Assembly (NCBI GenBank): GCA_964458605.1
Contig: CAYWLS010000012.1
Coordinates: forward strand, 57,221 to 121,220
Direction of reading: 5' to 3'
Length of the DNA: 64,000 bases
DNA from: JBBSNV01 sp964458605
GTDB taxonomy: Bacteria; Pseudomonadota; Alphaproteobacteria; Reyranellales; JAQSWP01
Position 1 is the first letter of the stretch; the number at the start of each line of letters is the position of its first letter. Under the pieces are notes generated by a model. That model was not told the DNA's origin. It did no database searches and saw only the letters and a program-made list of their open reading frames with translations. The position numbers and the translations under genes were made by a program. Positions 1 to 5,995 of this stretch are shown in pieces.

Positions 1-1
1 G

Positions 2-298
2 GCCATGCTGGGCGACAGCATCGGCGCCGAGCAGGCTGCCCAATGGGGCATGATCTGGCAGGCGGTCGACGATGAGCAGTTCCCGGCCGAGGTCGACAAG
101 CTGGCGCGCCGCCTGGCCGACGGGCCCAAGGCGCTGGGCAGCATCAAGAAGGCGCTGAACGCGGCGCCGCACAACACGCTGGCCCAGCAGCTCGAGCTGG
201 AGAAGCAGCTGCAGAGCGAGCTGGGCCGCAGCCACGATTTCGTCGAAGGCGTGGCCGCCTTTCTGCAGAAGCGCAAGGCCAACTTCAAGGGCCGCTGA
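2..298 (+). CDS. Enoyl-CoA hydratase/isomerase, PaaG-like (5' end outside window)
   Basis: This is the C-terminal 98 residues of a crotonase-fold protein; the reading frame is open to the left edge, so the start lies outside the window. The segment LGDSIGAEQAAQWGMI followed by an Ala/Leu-rich helix and GRSHDFVEGVAAFLQKR is the usual C-terminus of enoyl-CoA hydratases, closest in character to the phenylacetate-pathway isomerase PaaG. The oxyanion-hole region is not visible, so the exact reaction cannot be judged. A thiolase of the PcaF/PaaJ type follows 1 kb downstream on the same strand, which supports an aromatic-acid or beta-oxidation role by inference. Confidence 0.8.
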   Translation, partial: AMLGDSIGAEQAAQWGMIWQAVDDEQFPAEVDKLARRLADGPKALGSIKKALNAAPHNTLAQQLELEKQLQSELGRSHDFVEGVAAFLQKRKANFKGR

Positions 299-330
299 CG
301 GCGCGCTCGCGGCGGTAAGGGGGAGAGACG

Positions 331-1257
331 ATGACGGCGATTCGCGAGATCACCAGCGGCCTGCAGTTTCCCGAAGGGCCGATCGCCATGCCGGACGGTT
401 CGGTGATCCTGGTCGAGATCAAGCGGCAGACCCTGACCCGCGTGATGCCGGACGGCACGCACCGGATCGTCGCCCATCTGGGCGGCGGGCCCAATGGCGC
501 GGCGATGGGGCCGGACGGCAAGATCTATGTCTGCAACAACGGCGGCTTCGAGTGGCACGAGCGCAACGGCCGGGTCTATCCCGGCATGGCGCCCGATTAC
601 TATACCACCGGCTCGATCCAGCGCGTCGATCCCGACACCGGCAAGTTCGAGACGCTCTACGATCGCTGCGGCAGCCAGAAGCTGAACGGCCCCAACGACA
701 TCGTGTTCGACGCCGCCGGCGGGTTCTGGTTCACCGACCTGGGCAAGACCTATGCCCGTCATGCCGATCGCGGCGTGGTGTACTACGCCAAGGCCGACGG
801 CTCTTCGATCCAGGAGATGATCTTCCCGCTCGAGCGGCCCAACGGCATCGGCCTGTCGCCCGACGAGAAGACGCTCTATGTCGTGGAGACGCCGACCGCG
901 CGCTGCTGGGGCTTTTCGCTCAGCGCGCCGGGCGAGATCCGGTCGGCCGACGGTCCTTATCGCGGCGAGAAGGGCAAGGTGGTGGCGGGGCTGGGCGGCT
1001 ACCAGTTCTTCGATTCGCTGGCGGTGGACGGCGCGGGCAATATCTGCGTCGCCACCCTGGTCAATGGCGGCATTACGGTGATCGCGCCCGACGGCGCGAA
1101 GACCGAGCACATCGCGATGCCCGACAGCATGACCACCAATATCTGCTTCGGTGGCCCAGATCTGCGCACCGCCTATATCACCCTGTCGGGCAGCGGCCGG
1201 CTGGTGACGATGGAATGGCCGCGACCCGGCCTGGCGCTGAACTTCCTCAACAAATAG
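331..1257 (+). CDS. SMP-30/gluconolactonase/LRE-family beta-propeller protein
   Basis: A 308-residue protein with the SMP-30/gluconolactonase pattern: an early FPEGP segment, LNGPNDIVFD near residue 125, RPNGIGLSPDEKTLYV near residue 170 and a final strand near residue 275. These acidic and Asn positions bind the divalent metal in the family, whose members hydrolyse lactones or related esters. The start has a strong GGGAGAG ribosome site seven bases upstream. There is no signal peptide, so it should be cytoplasmic. It sits 32 bases after the PaaG-like gene and 64 bases before the thiolase, so the three may be co-transcribed. The substrate is unknown. Confidence 0.85.
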   Translation: MTAIREITSGLQFPEGPIAMPDGSVILVEIKRQTLTRVMPDGTHRIVAHLGGGPNGAAMGPDGKIYVCNNGGFEWHERNGRVYPGMAPDYYTTGSIQRVDPDTGKFETLYDRCGSQKLNGPNDIVFDAAGGFWFTDLGKTYARHADRGVVYYAKADGSSIQEMIFPLERPNGIGLSPDEKTLYVVETPTARCWGFSLSAPGEIRSADGPYRGEKGKVVAGLGGYQFFDSLAVDGAGNICVATLVNGGITVIAPDGAKTEHIAMPDSMTTNICFGGPDLRTAYITLSGSGRLVTMEWPRPGLALNFLNK

Positions 1258-1321
1258 GACGCGCTGACGGCAGCGTGGCCGGTGTGCTAAGCCTCGCCCA
1301 GCAATTGCGAGGAGAACAGAC

Positions 1322-2527
1322 ATGGCCGACGCTTTCATCTGCGACGCGGTGCGCACGCCGATCGGACGCTACAACGGATCGCTGTCCGGGGTGCGCACCG
1401 ACGATCTGGGCGCGCTGCCGATCAAGGCGCTGATCGAGCGCAACCCCAAGGTCGACTGGGCGGCCGTGGACGACGTGGTGTTCGGCTGCGTCAACCAGGC
1501 CGGCGAGGACAACCGCAACGTGGCGCGCATGTCGGGCCTGCTGGCCGGGCTGCCGGTCGAGGTTGCGGGCCAGACCGTCAACCGGCTGTGCGGCTCGGGC
1601 ATGGAGGCGACCGGCGCCGCCGCGCGCGCCATCAAGACCGGCGATGCGCAGATCGTGATCGCCGGCGGCGTCGAGGGCATGACCCGCTCGCCTTATGTGA
1701 TGGGCAAGCCCGCTGGCCCGTTCGACCGCTCGATGAAGCTGGAAGACACCGTGCTGGGCTGGCGCTTCGTCAATCCGGCGATGAAGCGGCTGCACGGCGT
1801 CGACACCATGGGCCAGACCGCCGAGAATGTCGCCCTGGAGCACCAGATTGGCCGCGAGGACCAGGACGCCTTCGCCCTGCGCAGCCAGCAGCGCTGCAAG
1901 GCGGCGATGGAGCGCGGCTTCTTCAAGCACGAGGTGATCGCCGTCACCGTGCCCTCCGGCAAGACCACAAAGGTCTTCGACACCGACGAGCATCCGCGCG
2001 CCGACACCACGCTCGAAGGCCTGGCTAAGCTGCCGGCGGCGTTCCGCGAGGGCGGCTCGGTCACGGCCGGCAATTCCTCCGGCATCAACGACGGCGCCTG
2101 CGCCATGATCGTGGCGTCCGAGGCGGCGGTGAAGAAATACGGCCTCAAGCCGCGCGCCCGTATCCTGGCCAGCGCCTCGGCCGGCGTGCCGCCGCGGGTC
2201 ATGGGCATCGGCCCGGTGCCCGCCACCCGCAAGGTGCTGGAGCTGACCGGCAAGAAGATCGGCGATTTCGACGTCATCGAGCTGAACGAGGCTTTTGCCG
2301 CCCAGGGCCTGGCGGTGCTGCGCCAGCTTGGCCTGCCCGACGCCGCCCCCCATGTGAACCCCAATGGCGGGGCGATCGCGCTGGGCCATCCGCTGGGCGC
2401 CAGCGGCGCGCGGCTGGTGGTGACCGCGCTCAACCAGCTCGAACAGACCGGCGGCCGCTACGCGCTGTGCACGATGTGCATCGGCGTCGGGCAGGGCATC
2501 GCCATGGCGATCGAGCGGGTACTGTAG
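1322..2527 (+). CDS. pcaF: Acetyl-CoA acyltransferase, 3-oxoadipyl-CoA thiolase type
   Basis: A 401-residue thiolase. The nucleophile is Cys90 in NRLCGSG, the catalytic His356 lies in GHPLGASGAR, and the general-base Cys386 lies in CMCIGVGQG. Length and sequence resemble PcaF/PaaJ, which cleave 3-oxoadipyl-CoA (or its dehydro form) to succinyl-CoA and acetyl-CoA at the end of the beta-ketoadipate or phenylacetate pathways. The upstream PaaG-like gene fits that pathway. A general beta-oxidation thiolase cannot be excluded without phylogeny, so the symbol is tentative. The ribosome site is GAGGAG, eight bases before the ATG. Confidence 0.85.
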   Translation: MADAFICDAVRTPIGRYNGSLSGVRTDDLGALPIKALIERNPKVDWAAVDDVVFGCVNQAGEDNRNVARMSGLLAGLPVEVAGQTVNRLCGSGMEATGAAARAIKTGDAQIVIAGGVEGMTRSPYVMGKPAGPFDRSMKLEDTVLGWRFVNPAMKRLHGVDTMGQTAENVALEHQIGREDQDAFALRSQQRCKAAMERGFFKHEVIAVTVPSGKTTKVFDTDEHPRADTTLEGLAKLPAAFREGGSVTAGNSSGINDGACAMIVASEAAVKKYGLKPRARILASASAGVPPRVMGIGPVPATRKVLELTGKKIGDFDVIELNEAFAAQGLAVLRQLGLPDAAPHVNPNGGAIALGHPLGASGARLVVTALNQLEQTGGRYALCTMCIGVGQGIAMAIERVL

Positions 2528-2585
2528 CTTTTATTGCGGGAGCGATTCACACCCGCGATGATGTCATCGCGGGCGATCGCACCCG

Positions 2586-3203
2586 CTAGCGTCGCAAAGT
2601 CGCCGTCACCACGCCGGCGCCGATCAGCACCGTGCCGCCGCTGCGGTTGACCCAGCGCTGCACGGCGGGGCGGCGGATGATGTGGCGGGCGCGGCTGGCC
2701 AGCAGCGCGTAGCCGAGCGCATTGATCGCCGCCAGGGTGACGAAGGTGGCGATCAGCAGCGCCGCCTGCGGCCAGTAAGGCAGGTCCGGCCGCATGAACT
2801 GCGGCACGAAGGCGACGAAGAAGGCGATGCTCTTGGGGTTGAGCGCCGTGACGACATAGGCATGGGCGAACATGCGTCGGCCCGAGCGCGTCGTCGTTGC
2901 GGCCGCCGCGCCGTCGCCCGCCGGCGCGCGCCACAGCCTGATGCCGAGGAAGATCAGATAGGCCGCGCCGACCCATTTCAGGATCGTGAACAGCGTCGCC
3001 GAGGCCGCCAGCAGCGCGCCGACGCCGAGCAGCGAAAGCGTCATGGCGGTAAGGTCGCCCAGCGCCACGCCGGCAACGATGAACAGCGCCGCGCGCCGTC
3101 CTTCGCCCAGCGCATAGCCCAGCACCAGCGCCACGGTGGGTCCGGGGACCACCAGCAGCAGGCAGGCGGCGGCGACGAAAGCCAGCCAGAGATCGAGCGA
3201 CAT
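2586..3203 (-). CDS. LysE/RhtB-family amino-acid exporter
   Basis: A 205-residue inner-membrane protein with six hydrophobic segments. The N-terminal half shows the LysE/RhtB pattern VPGPTVALVLGYALGEGRRA and a Gly-rich second helix. The family exports amino acids such as lysine, threonine or homoserine. The frame is open further upstream to 3260, but the ATG at 3203 has AAGGAGAT seven bases upstream and gives the usual family length, so I chose it. It is convergent with the thiolase gene; only 58 bases separate the two stops. The substrate cannot be assigned. Confidence 0.85.
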   Translation of the reverse strand: MSLDLWLAFVAAACLLLVVPGPTVALVLGYALGEGRRAALFIVAGVALGDLTAMTLSLLGVGALLAASATLFTILKWVGAAYLIFLGIRLWRAPAGDGAAAATTTRSGRRMFAHAYVVTALNPKSIAFFVAFVPQFMRPDLPYWPQAALLIATFVTLAAINALGYALLASRARHIIRRPAVQRWVNRSGGTVLIGAGVVTATLRR

Positions 3204-3295
3204 TCGGGCATCTCCTTGCAGCATCTCATTGCGGCATCGCGTTGCGATCCTGCCGGCCACTAAGCCGTTGACGCCCGGCGCTTGTAAAGCGGTAG

Positions 3296-3303
3296 CGCGG
3301 ATG
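3296..3303. repeat. Left target-site duplication CGCGGATG
   Basis: The octamer CGCGGATG sits directly outside the left terminal inverted repeat and recurs directly outside the right one at 5937-5944. An 8-bp duplication is in the size range made by IS1-family transposition. Confidence 0.9.
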
Positions 3304-3321
3304 GGTAGTGTCTCAGTTTGA
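3304..3321 (+). repeat. Left terminal inverted repeat
   Basis: GGTAGTGTCTCAGTTTGA is an exact inverted match to 5919-5936. The GGT start resembles IS1-family ends as known from the family. Confidence 0.92.
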
Positions 3322-3353
3322 GGTTGTGGATTGATTCAGCAGCCCCGAAACAC

Positions 3354-3381
3354 AAAACCCGCCCTTGGCGGGGCGGGTTTT
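3354..3381. terminator. Strong bidirectional terminator inside the left end of the element
   Basis: AAAACCCGCC pairs perfectly with GGCGGGTTTT around an 8-base loop. The A and T runs make it work in both directions. It lies beyond the end of the toxin gene and would insulate the element from outside transcription. Confidence 0.8.
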
Positions 3382-3438
3382 GGGACCGTGACACTATCTA
3401 GGCTGCTCTGGGCTTGTCATCGCCCGGTGAACAGCCTG

Positions 3439-3491
3439 CCTAGCAAGCTAGGTCTTAATGCCCGAAGGCCGGGCTACAGCTATTAAATAGC
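3439..3491. other. Three consecutive short hairpins after the toxin gene
   Basis: Three perfect stems follow one another: CCTAGC/GCTAGG (3439-3452, two-base loop), GCCCG/CGGGC (3460-3474) and GCTATT/AATAGC (3479-3491, one-base loop). They lie in the 3' untranslated region of the PemK-like gene on the minus strand. They could stabilise the transcript or form part of a subterminal transposase site. No function is proven. Confidence 0.5.
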
Positions 3492-3500
3492 ATCACCTTC

Positions 3501-3899
3501 CTATTTTATCAAGGCGGCAAGCCCCAATCCGTGGATAACCGCCATCCTAATACCGTGCAAATCATGAGGCAAAACAATCGGATATTCCCATTTTCGGCGC
3601 CCGACTTTGAAGCCATTGAGTCGTGTGCACGATAGATTTGTAACCATGTCGCATTTAGCCCAACAATCCAGACCGTCATCTTCCTGCGGGTGGTAGTTCT
3701 TCGACATTTTGTAAACAAACGGCAACGCATGCCGGGGCGGCGTTAGGCTAATTGGTACTACAGTCGTGATCTCGGAGCGGTATGGGAGGCGCGGCGAGAT
3801 CACTACCACCGGCCGTACCTTAGTCATTTCCGGCTCTTTGAAGTCGCTAAAATCGCACATGAACATTTGGCCGGCTCGTGGAAAGAATGGGATGGGCAT
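3501..3899 (-). CDS. PemK/MazF-family toxin-like protein
   Basis: A 132-residue protein with the PemK/MazF fold pattern: an opening GQMFMCDFSDF strand, the hallmark KVRPVVVIS near residue 28 and TTVVPIS near residue 46. The Arg and Thr/Ser in these positions are catalytic in MazF-type mRNA endonucleases. The ATG at 3899 overlaps the transposase stop as TAATG, with GGAG 11 bases upstream inside the transposase gene, so translation is probably coupled to termination. The frame is open 12 codons further upstream, but the family N-terminus fits this start. No recognisable antitoxin is adjacent, so it may be an orphan toxin, a regulator or a passenger. The stop is TAG. Confidence 0.8.
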   Translation of the reverse strand: MPIPFFPRAGQMFMCDFSDFKEPEMTKVRPVVVISPRLPYRSEITTVVPISLTPPRHALPFVYKMSKNYHPQEDDGLDCWAKCDMVTNLSCTRLNGFKVGRRKWEYPIVLPHDLHGIRMAVIHGLGLAALIK

Positions 3900-4732
3900 T
3901 AGCCGGTTAGCTCCGCGATTTTTTCTAGCGACCAAACATGATCACTGACGCTGGCGGCCATGGCCGGCGTAATCCGCAAAGTCTTGTGGATGCGGGCGAA
4001 GTTGTAAAACATAAAATGCAGCGCAACCGCGTGAGCGTGGTTCTCGACCTTCTTTGAGAAGGCGTTGGTCAGGCGGGTAAACCGGCGGCACCCCATACGC
4101 ATCGTTAGGTTTTGCCGCTCTACAAACGACGTGGAAATGTGCTTTTTGTCCGGGCGGCCGACCATCGGCTGCCGCTCGCAGCCAACACACTCGGGCGGGC
4201 TGTAGCGTTTTTCCGTGCCGTGCGGGTGGCCATAGATTTTGACGAGCATGGCGTAATCGACGTCGATGCCGAACGCCTCGTCCACCGCTTCGATGTAGGG
4301 CTTGAAGCCGTCGCTGGTTAGCTGGACGCGAGACGCCAGCCGGGTCGCCAGATCGGCAATGAACAGTTGCGCGGCCTCGCTATCCCGGTTGCCGATGTAC
4401 CAGGACGGCACCAGCTTGGTATCGGCGCAAAGAGCGGTCCAGGTCCAGATATCGCCGTAGCCCTTCGCCTTCTGATCCTCCGAGACGTTTTTGGCCTTGG
4501 CTCCGACAAAGGACCAAATCTCATCAACCTGTACCCGCTTGCAGGGCAGATTGCGGAATGCCTTGTCCTGATATTCCGAAGCCGCATGACCCACATCGAC
4601 CAGCAGCTTAGTAACGGTGTTGATTGAAACATCGGCCAGCCTGGAAGCCGCGCGTAGGCTATTCCCCTCGCAGAGAAAGCCGAGGATTTGGGCGCGTTTC
4701 GATACAGGGAGCTTGTTCATGTCAATCAACAT
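3899..4732 (-). CDS. IS1-family DDE transposase
   Basis: A 277-residue transposase for the flanking inverted repeats. It has an N-terminal helix-turn-helix (SLRAASRLADVSINTVTKLL, about residues 25-44) and catalytic acidic residues that fit Asp70 (VDEIWSFVG), Asp141 (TSDGFKPY) and Glu205 (FVERQNLTMRMG). The C-terminal NFARIHKTLRITPAMAA resembles other IS1-like proteins of Rhizobiales-type genomes. The frame also opens at a TTG (4756), but that TTG is part of a TTGACA motif; ATG 4732 has GAGG nine bases upstream. ATG 4720 (MNKLP) is another possible start. The gene ends in TAA, overlapping the toxin ATG. It appears intact. Confidence 0.88.
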   Translation of the reverse strand: MLIDMNKLPVSKRAQILGFLCEGNSLRAASRLADVSINTVTKLLVDVGHAASEYQDKAFRNLPCKRVQVDEIWSFVGAKAKNVSEDQKAKGYGDIWTWTALCADTKLVPSWYIGNRDSEAAQLFIADLATRLASRVQLTSDGFKPYIEAVDEAFGIDVDYAMLVKIYGHPHGTEKRYSPPECVGCERQPMVGRPDKKHISTSFVERQNLTMRMGCRRFTRLTNAFSKKVENHAHAVALHFMFYNFARIHKTLRITPAMAASVSDHVWSLEKIAELTG

Positions 4733-4859
4733 GACGGCGCCCTCTGTATTTGTCAAGCATTTAGTTCATTTTGATTCCATCAATAAGCAATCAGCTAAGT
4801 TATTGATTCACTTCAATAATCCAATTGACTTTAGCTGCTGATATGCGAATTTAAAGGTG

Positions 4860-4945
4860 TGCACCCGGTGGGATTCGAACCCACACGCTCCGCCAAGAAC
4901 CACGGTTTTAAAGACCGCTGTGTCTACCAATTCCACCACGGGCGC
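4860..4945 (-). tRNA. Class II tRNA, Leu-like body with UUA anticodon (putative ochre suppressor)
   Basis: An 86-base tRNA folds well. The acceptor is GCGCCCG/CGGGUGC with one G3-U70 wobble, the D stem is GUG/CAC, and the anticodon stem is GCGGU/ACCGU. The long variable arm is GUUC/GAGC, the T arm is GUGGG-UUCGAAU-CCCAC, and A73 is the discriminator. The seven-base anticodon loop is CUUUAAA, so positions 34-36 read UUA, which pairs with UAA and by wobble UAG. The body is tRNA-Leu-like, where CUUAAAA (anticodon UAA) would be expected. No CCA is encoded. I found no alternative stem register that restores UAA. It lies inside the transposon between the transposase gene and the 190-residue gene, on the same strand. 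Confidence 0.85.
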
Positions 4946-5006
4946 GCAGAGGCAGAGAGGGTCAAACCCTCCTACCGGTCATGAGCCACATGACGCTTGC
5001 CTCCTT

Positions 5007-5579
5007 TCAGTCCAGATCGATTAGGCGTTGCCCCGGCGTTCCAGCGCCGGGGTTCTTCTTTTCCGCCTCCGGCGGAACGAAGAACCACGTTACTCCCTCG
5101 CGGCGGGCGAGCCCCCGCTTTAAGAGTCTATAAAGCGTCATTCCAACGGTCTTTTCGTGGGTTTCCATGCCATAGGTGGCCGCAATAAATTGGCGGATTT
5201 CCGCCGCTCGCGTACCACGATCACTGGCTACTTTTAGTCTATCAAGCACCAAATCTTTTATCTTATGCTGTCCCTGTGACGGCGCCGGCTGGGGCGCGAC
5301 GGGCTGATCGGCCCGCAGGGCCGCCCTCTCTAGGGCCGCGCGGACGCGCGCTGTGGCCTCAGCAAGCGGCATTGATGTTGCGCCAGGAGGCATTGGAAGA
5401 TCGCCGCCAAACAACCGCGACGTAACGCTCAGATGCGTTAGCCCAGCTATAACTTGGCGTATGTCGCGGTCAATATTCCCGCGCAGGCGTTCTAGGCGCT
5501 CGCGCCGCTGCACAAGACTGGCGTATTTCGCCTCCAGCCCCGCTAAAATCGCCGCATCGTCTCGGTGATGGTCAGCCAT
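5007..5579 (-). CDS. Hypothetical protein with coiled coil and winged-helix-like C-terminus
   Basis: I do not recognise this 190-residue protein. Residues 8-45 are rich in Leu, Arg and Glu and look coiled-coil (LEAKYASLVQRRERLERLRG). A Pro/Gln-rich linker lies near residues 95-110. Residues 110-170 (IKDLVLDRLK, RAAEIRQFIAATYG, VGMTLYRLLKRGLARREGVTWFF) look like a winged-helix DNA-binding domain, by pattern only. It is carried by the transposon, upstream of the tRNA and transposase on the same strand. Its G+C is below that of the chromosome. It could regulate the element or bind its ends. It ends in TGA. Confidence 0.65.
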   Translation of the reverse strand: MADHHRDDAAILAGLEAKYASLVQRRERLERLRGNIDRDIRQVIAGLTHLSVTSRLFGGDLPMPPGATSMPLAEATARVRAALERAALRADQPVAPQPAPSQGQHKIKDLVLDRLKVASDRGTRAAEIRQFIAATYGMETHEKTVGMTLYRLLKRGLARREGVTWFFVPPEAEKKNPGAGTPGQRLIDLD

Positions 5580-5634
5580 AATGCCAACCGTATCCGGGAA
5601 TCACAAAGACATCAACATAAATCTGATGCCGCAA

Positions 5635-5862
5635 TCATGTTTTCTGTTTGTTCCAGCGAACCTTGGCGGCCCTACTAGCAATCTCTCGTCGCTCTGCGGA
5701 TGTTAGCGTCTTGGCGCGCGCCTTCCCACCGGCCTTTCCGCCGGGACGGCCGCGCGGCGGGGCCTTCGGGTCTTGATCTTCCCCTGTCGCGATCTTGGTT
5801 ATGGCGAACGCGCGCTTGTTCAAGTCTGCGGGCCGGCGCTCGCCCTTTGGTCCTTTTGCCAT
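5635..5862 (-). CDS. Small basic hypothetical protein of the element
   Basis: A 75-residue protein starting MAKGPKGERRPADLNKRAF and ending in a basic tail (SAERREIASRAAKVRWNKQKT) with a Gly/Arg/Lys-rich middle. Proteins with this kind of start and RAAKVRW-type end occur in alphaproteobacteria, but I know no proven function. The charge suggests nucleic-acid binding. The frame is open upstream to 5922, inside the terminal repeat, but the start at 5862 matches the conserved N-terminus. It is the first gene of the element on the minus strand, 55 bases before the 190-residue gene. Confidence 0.65.
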   Translation of the reverse strand: MAKGPKGERRPADLNKRAFAITKIATGEDQDPKAPPRGRPGGKAGGKARAKTLTSAERREIASRAAKVRWNKQKT

Positions 5863-5918
5863 GCCCCAATGTAAACTGACGCCCTGTGGATTACACGCGC
5901 TGGTCAAGATGCTTATTT

Positions 5919-5936
5919 TCAAACTGAGACACTACC
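5919..5936 (-). repeat. Right terminal inverted repeat
   Basis: TCAAACTGAGACACTACC is the exact reverse complement of 3304-3321. Confidence 0.92.
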
Positions 5937-5944
5937 CGCGGATG
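5937..5944. repeat. Right target-site duplication CGCGGATG
   Basis: Second copy of the octamer found at 3296-3303, directly outside the right terminal repeat. Confidence 0.9.
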
Positions 5945-5995
5945 CCGATTTTGCTTTTTCTTTCAGGCTGTTGCGGTTGGCGCTAGGGTGAGGCC

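Larger units (their letters stand above)
3304..5936 (-). mobile_element. IS1-family-like element with passenger genes and a tRNA
   Basis: A 2,633-bp insertion bounded by 18-bp perfect inverted repeats (GGTAGTGTCTCAGTTTGA at 3304-3321, its reverse complement at 5919-5936) and flanked by an 8-bp direct repeat. All contents read on the minus strand: a small basic protein, a 190-residue unknown protein, a class II tRNA, an IS1-type DDE transposase and a PemK/MazF-like protein. The element is visibly richer in A+T than the surrounding chromosome. It lies between lysE and the ferredoxin reductase gene and breaks no visible gene. Removing it with one copy of the octamer restores a continuous intergenic sequence. 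Intact ends and an intact transposase suggest recent insertion. Confidence 0.9.

Noticed and set aside
4733..4756. Transposase start at TTG 4756
   Set aside because: The TTG is part of a TTGACA sequence and the added residues are not family-like. ATG 4732 has a ribosome site.
4860..4945. Calling the element tRNA an ordinary tRNA-Leu(UAA)
   Set aside because: The only stem that pairs is GCGGU/ACCGU, which fixes the loop as CUUUAAA and the anticodon as UUA. Shifting the stem to recover UAA breaks several pairs.
3304..5936. A composite transposon with two IS copies
   Set aside because: Only one transposase is present and the short perfect ends bound the whole unit.
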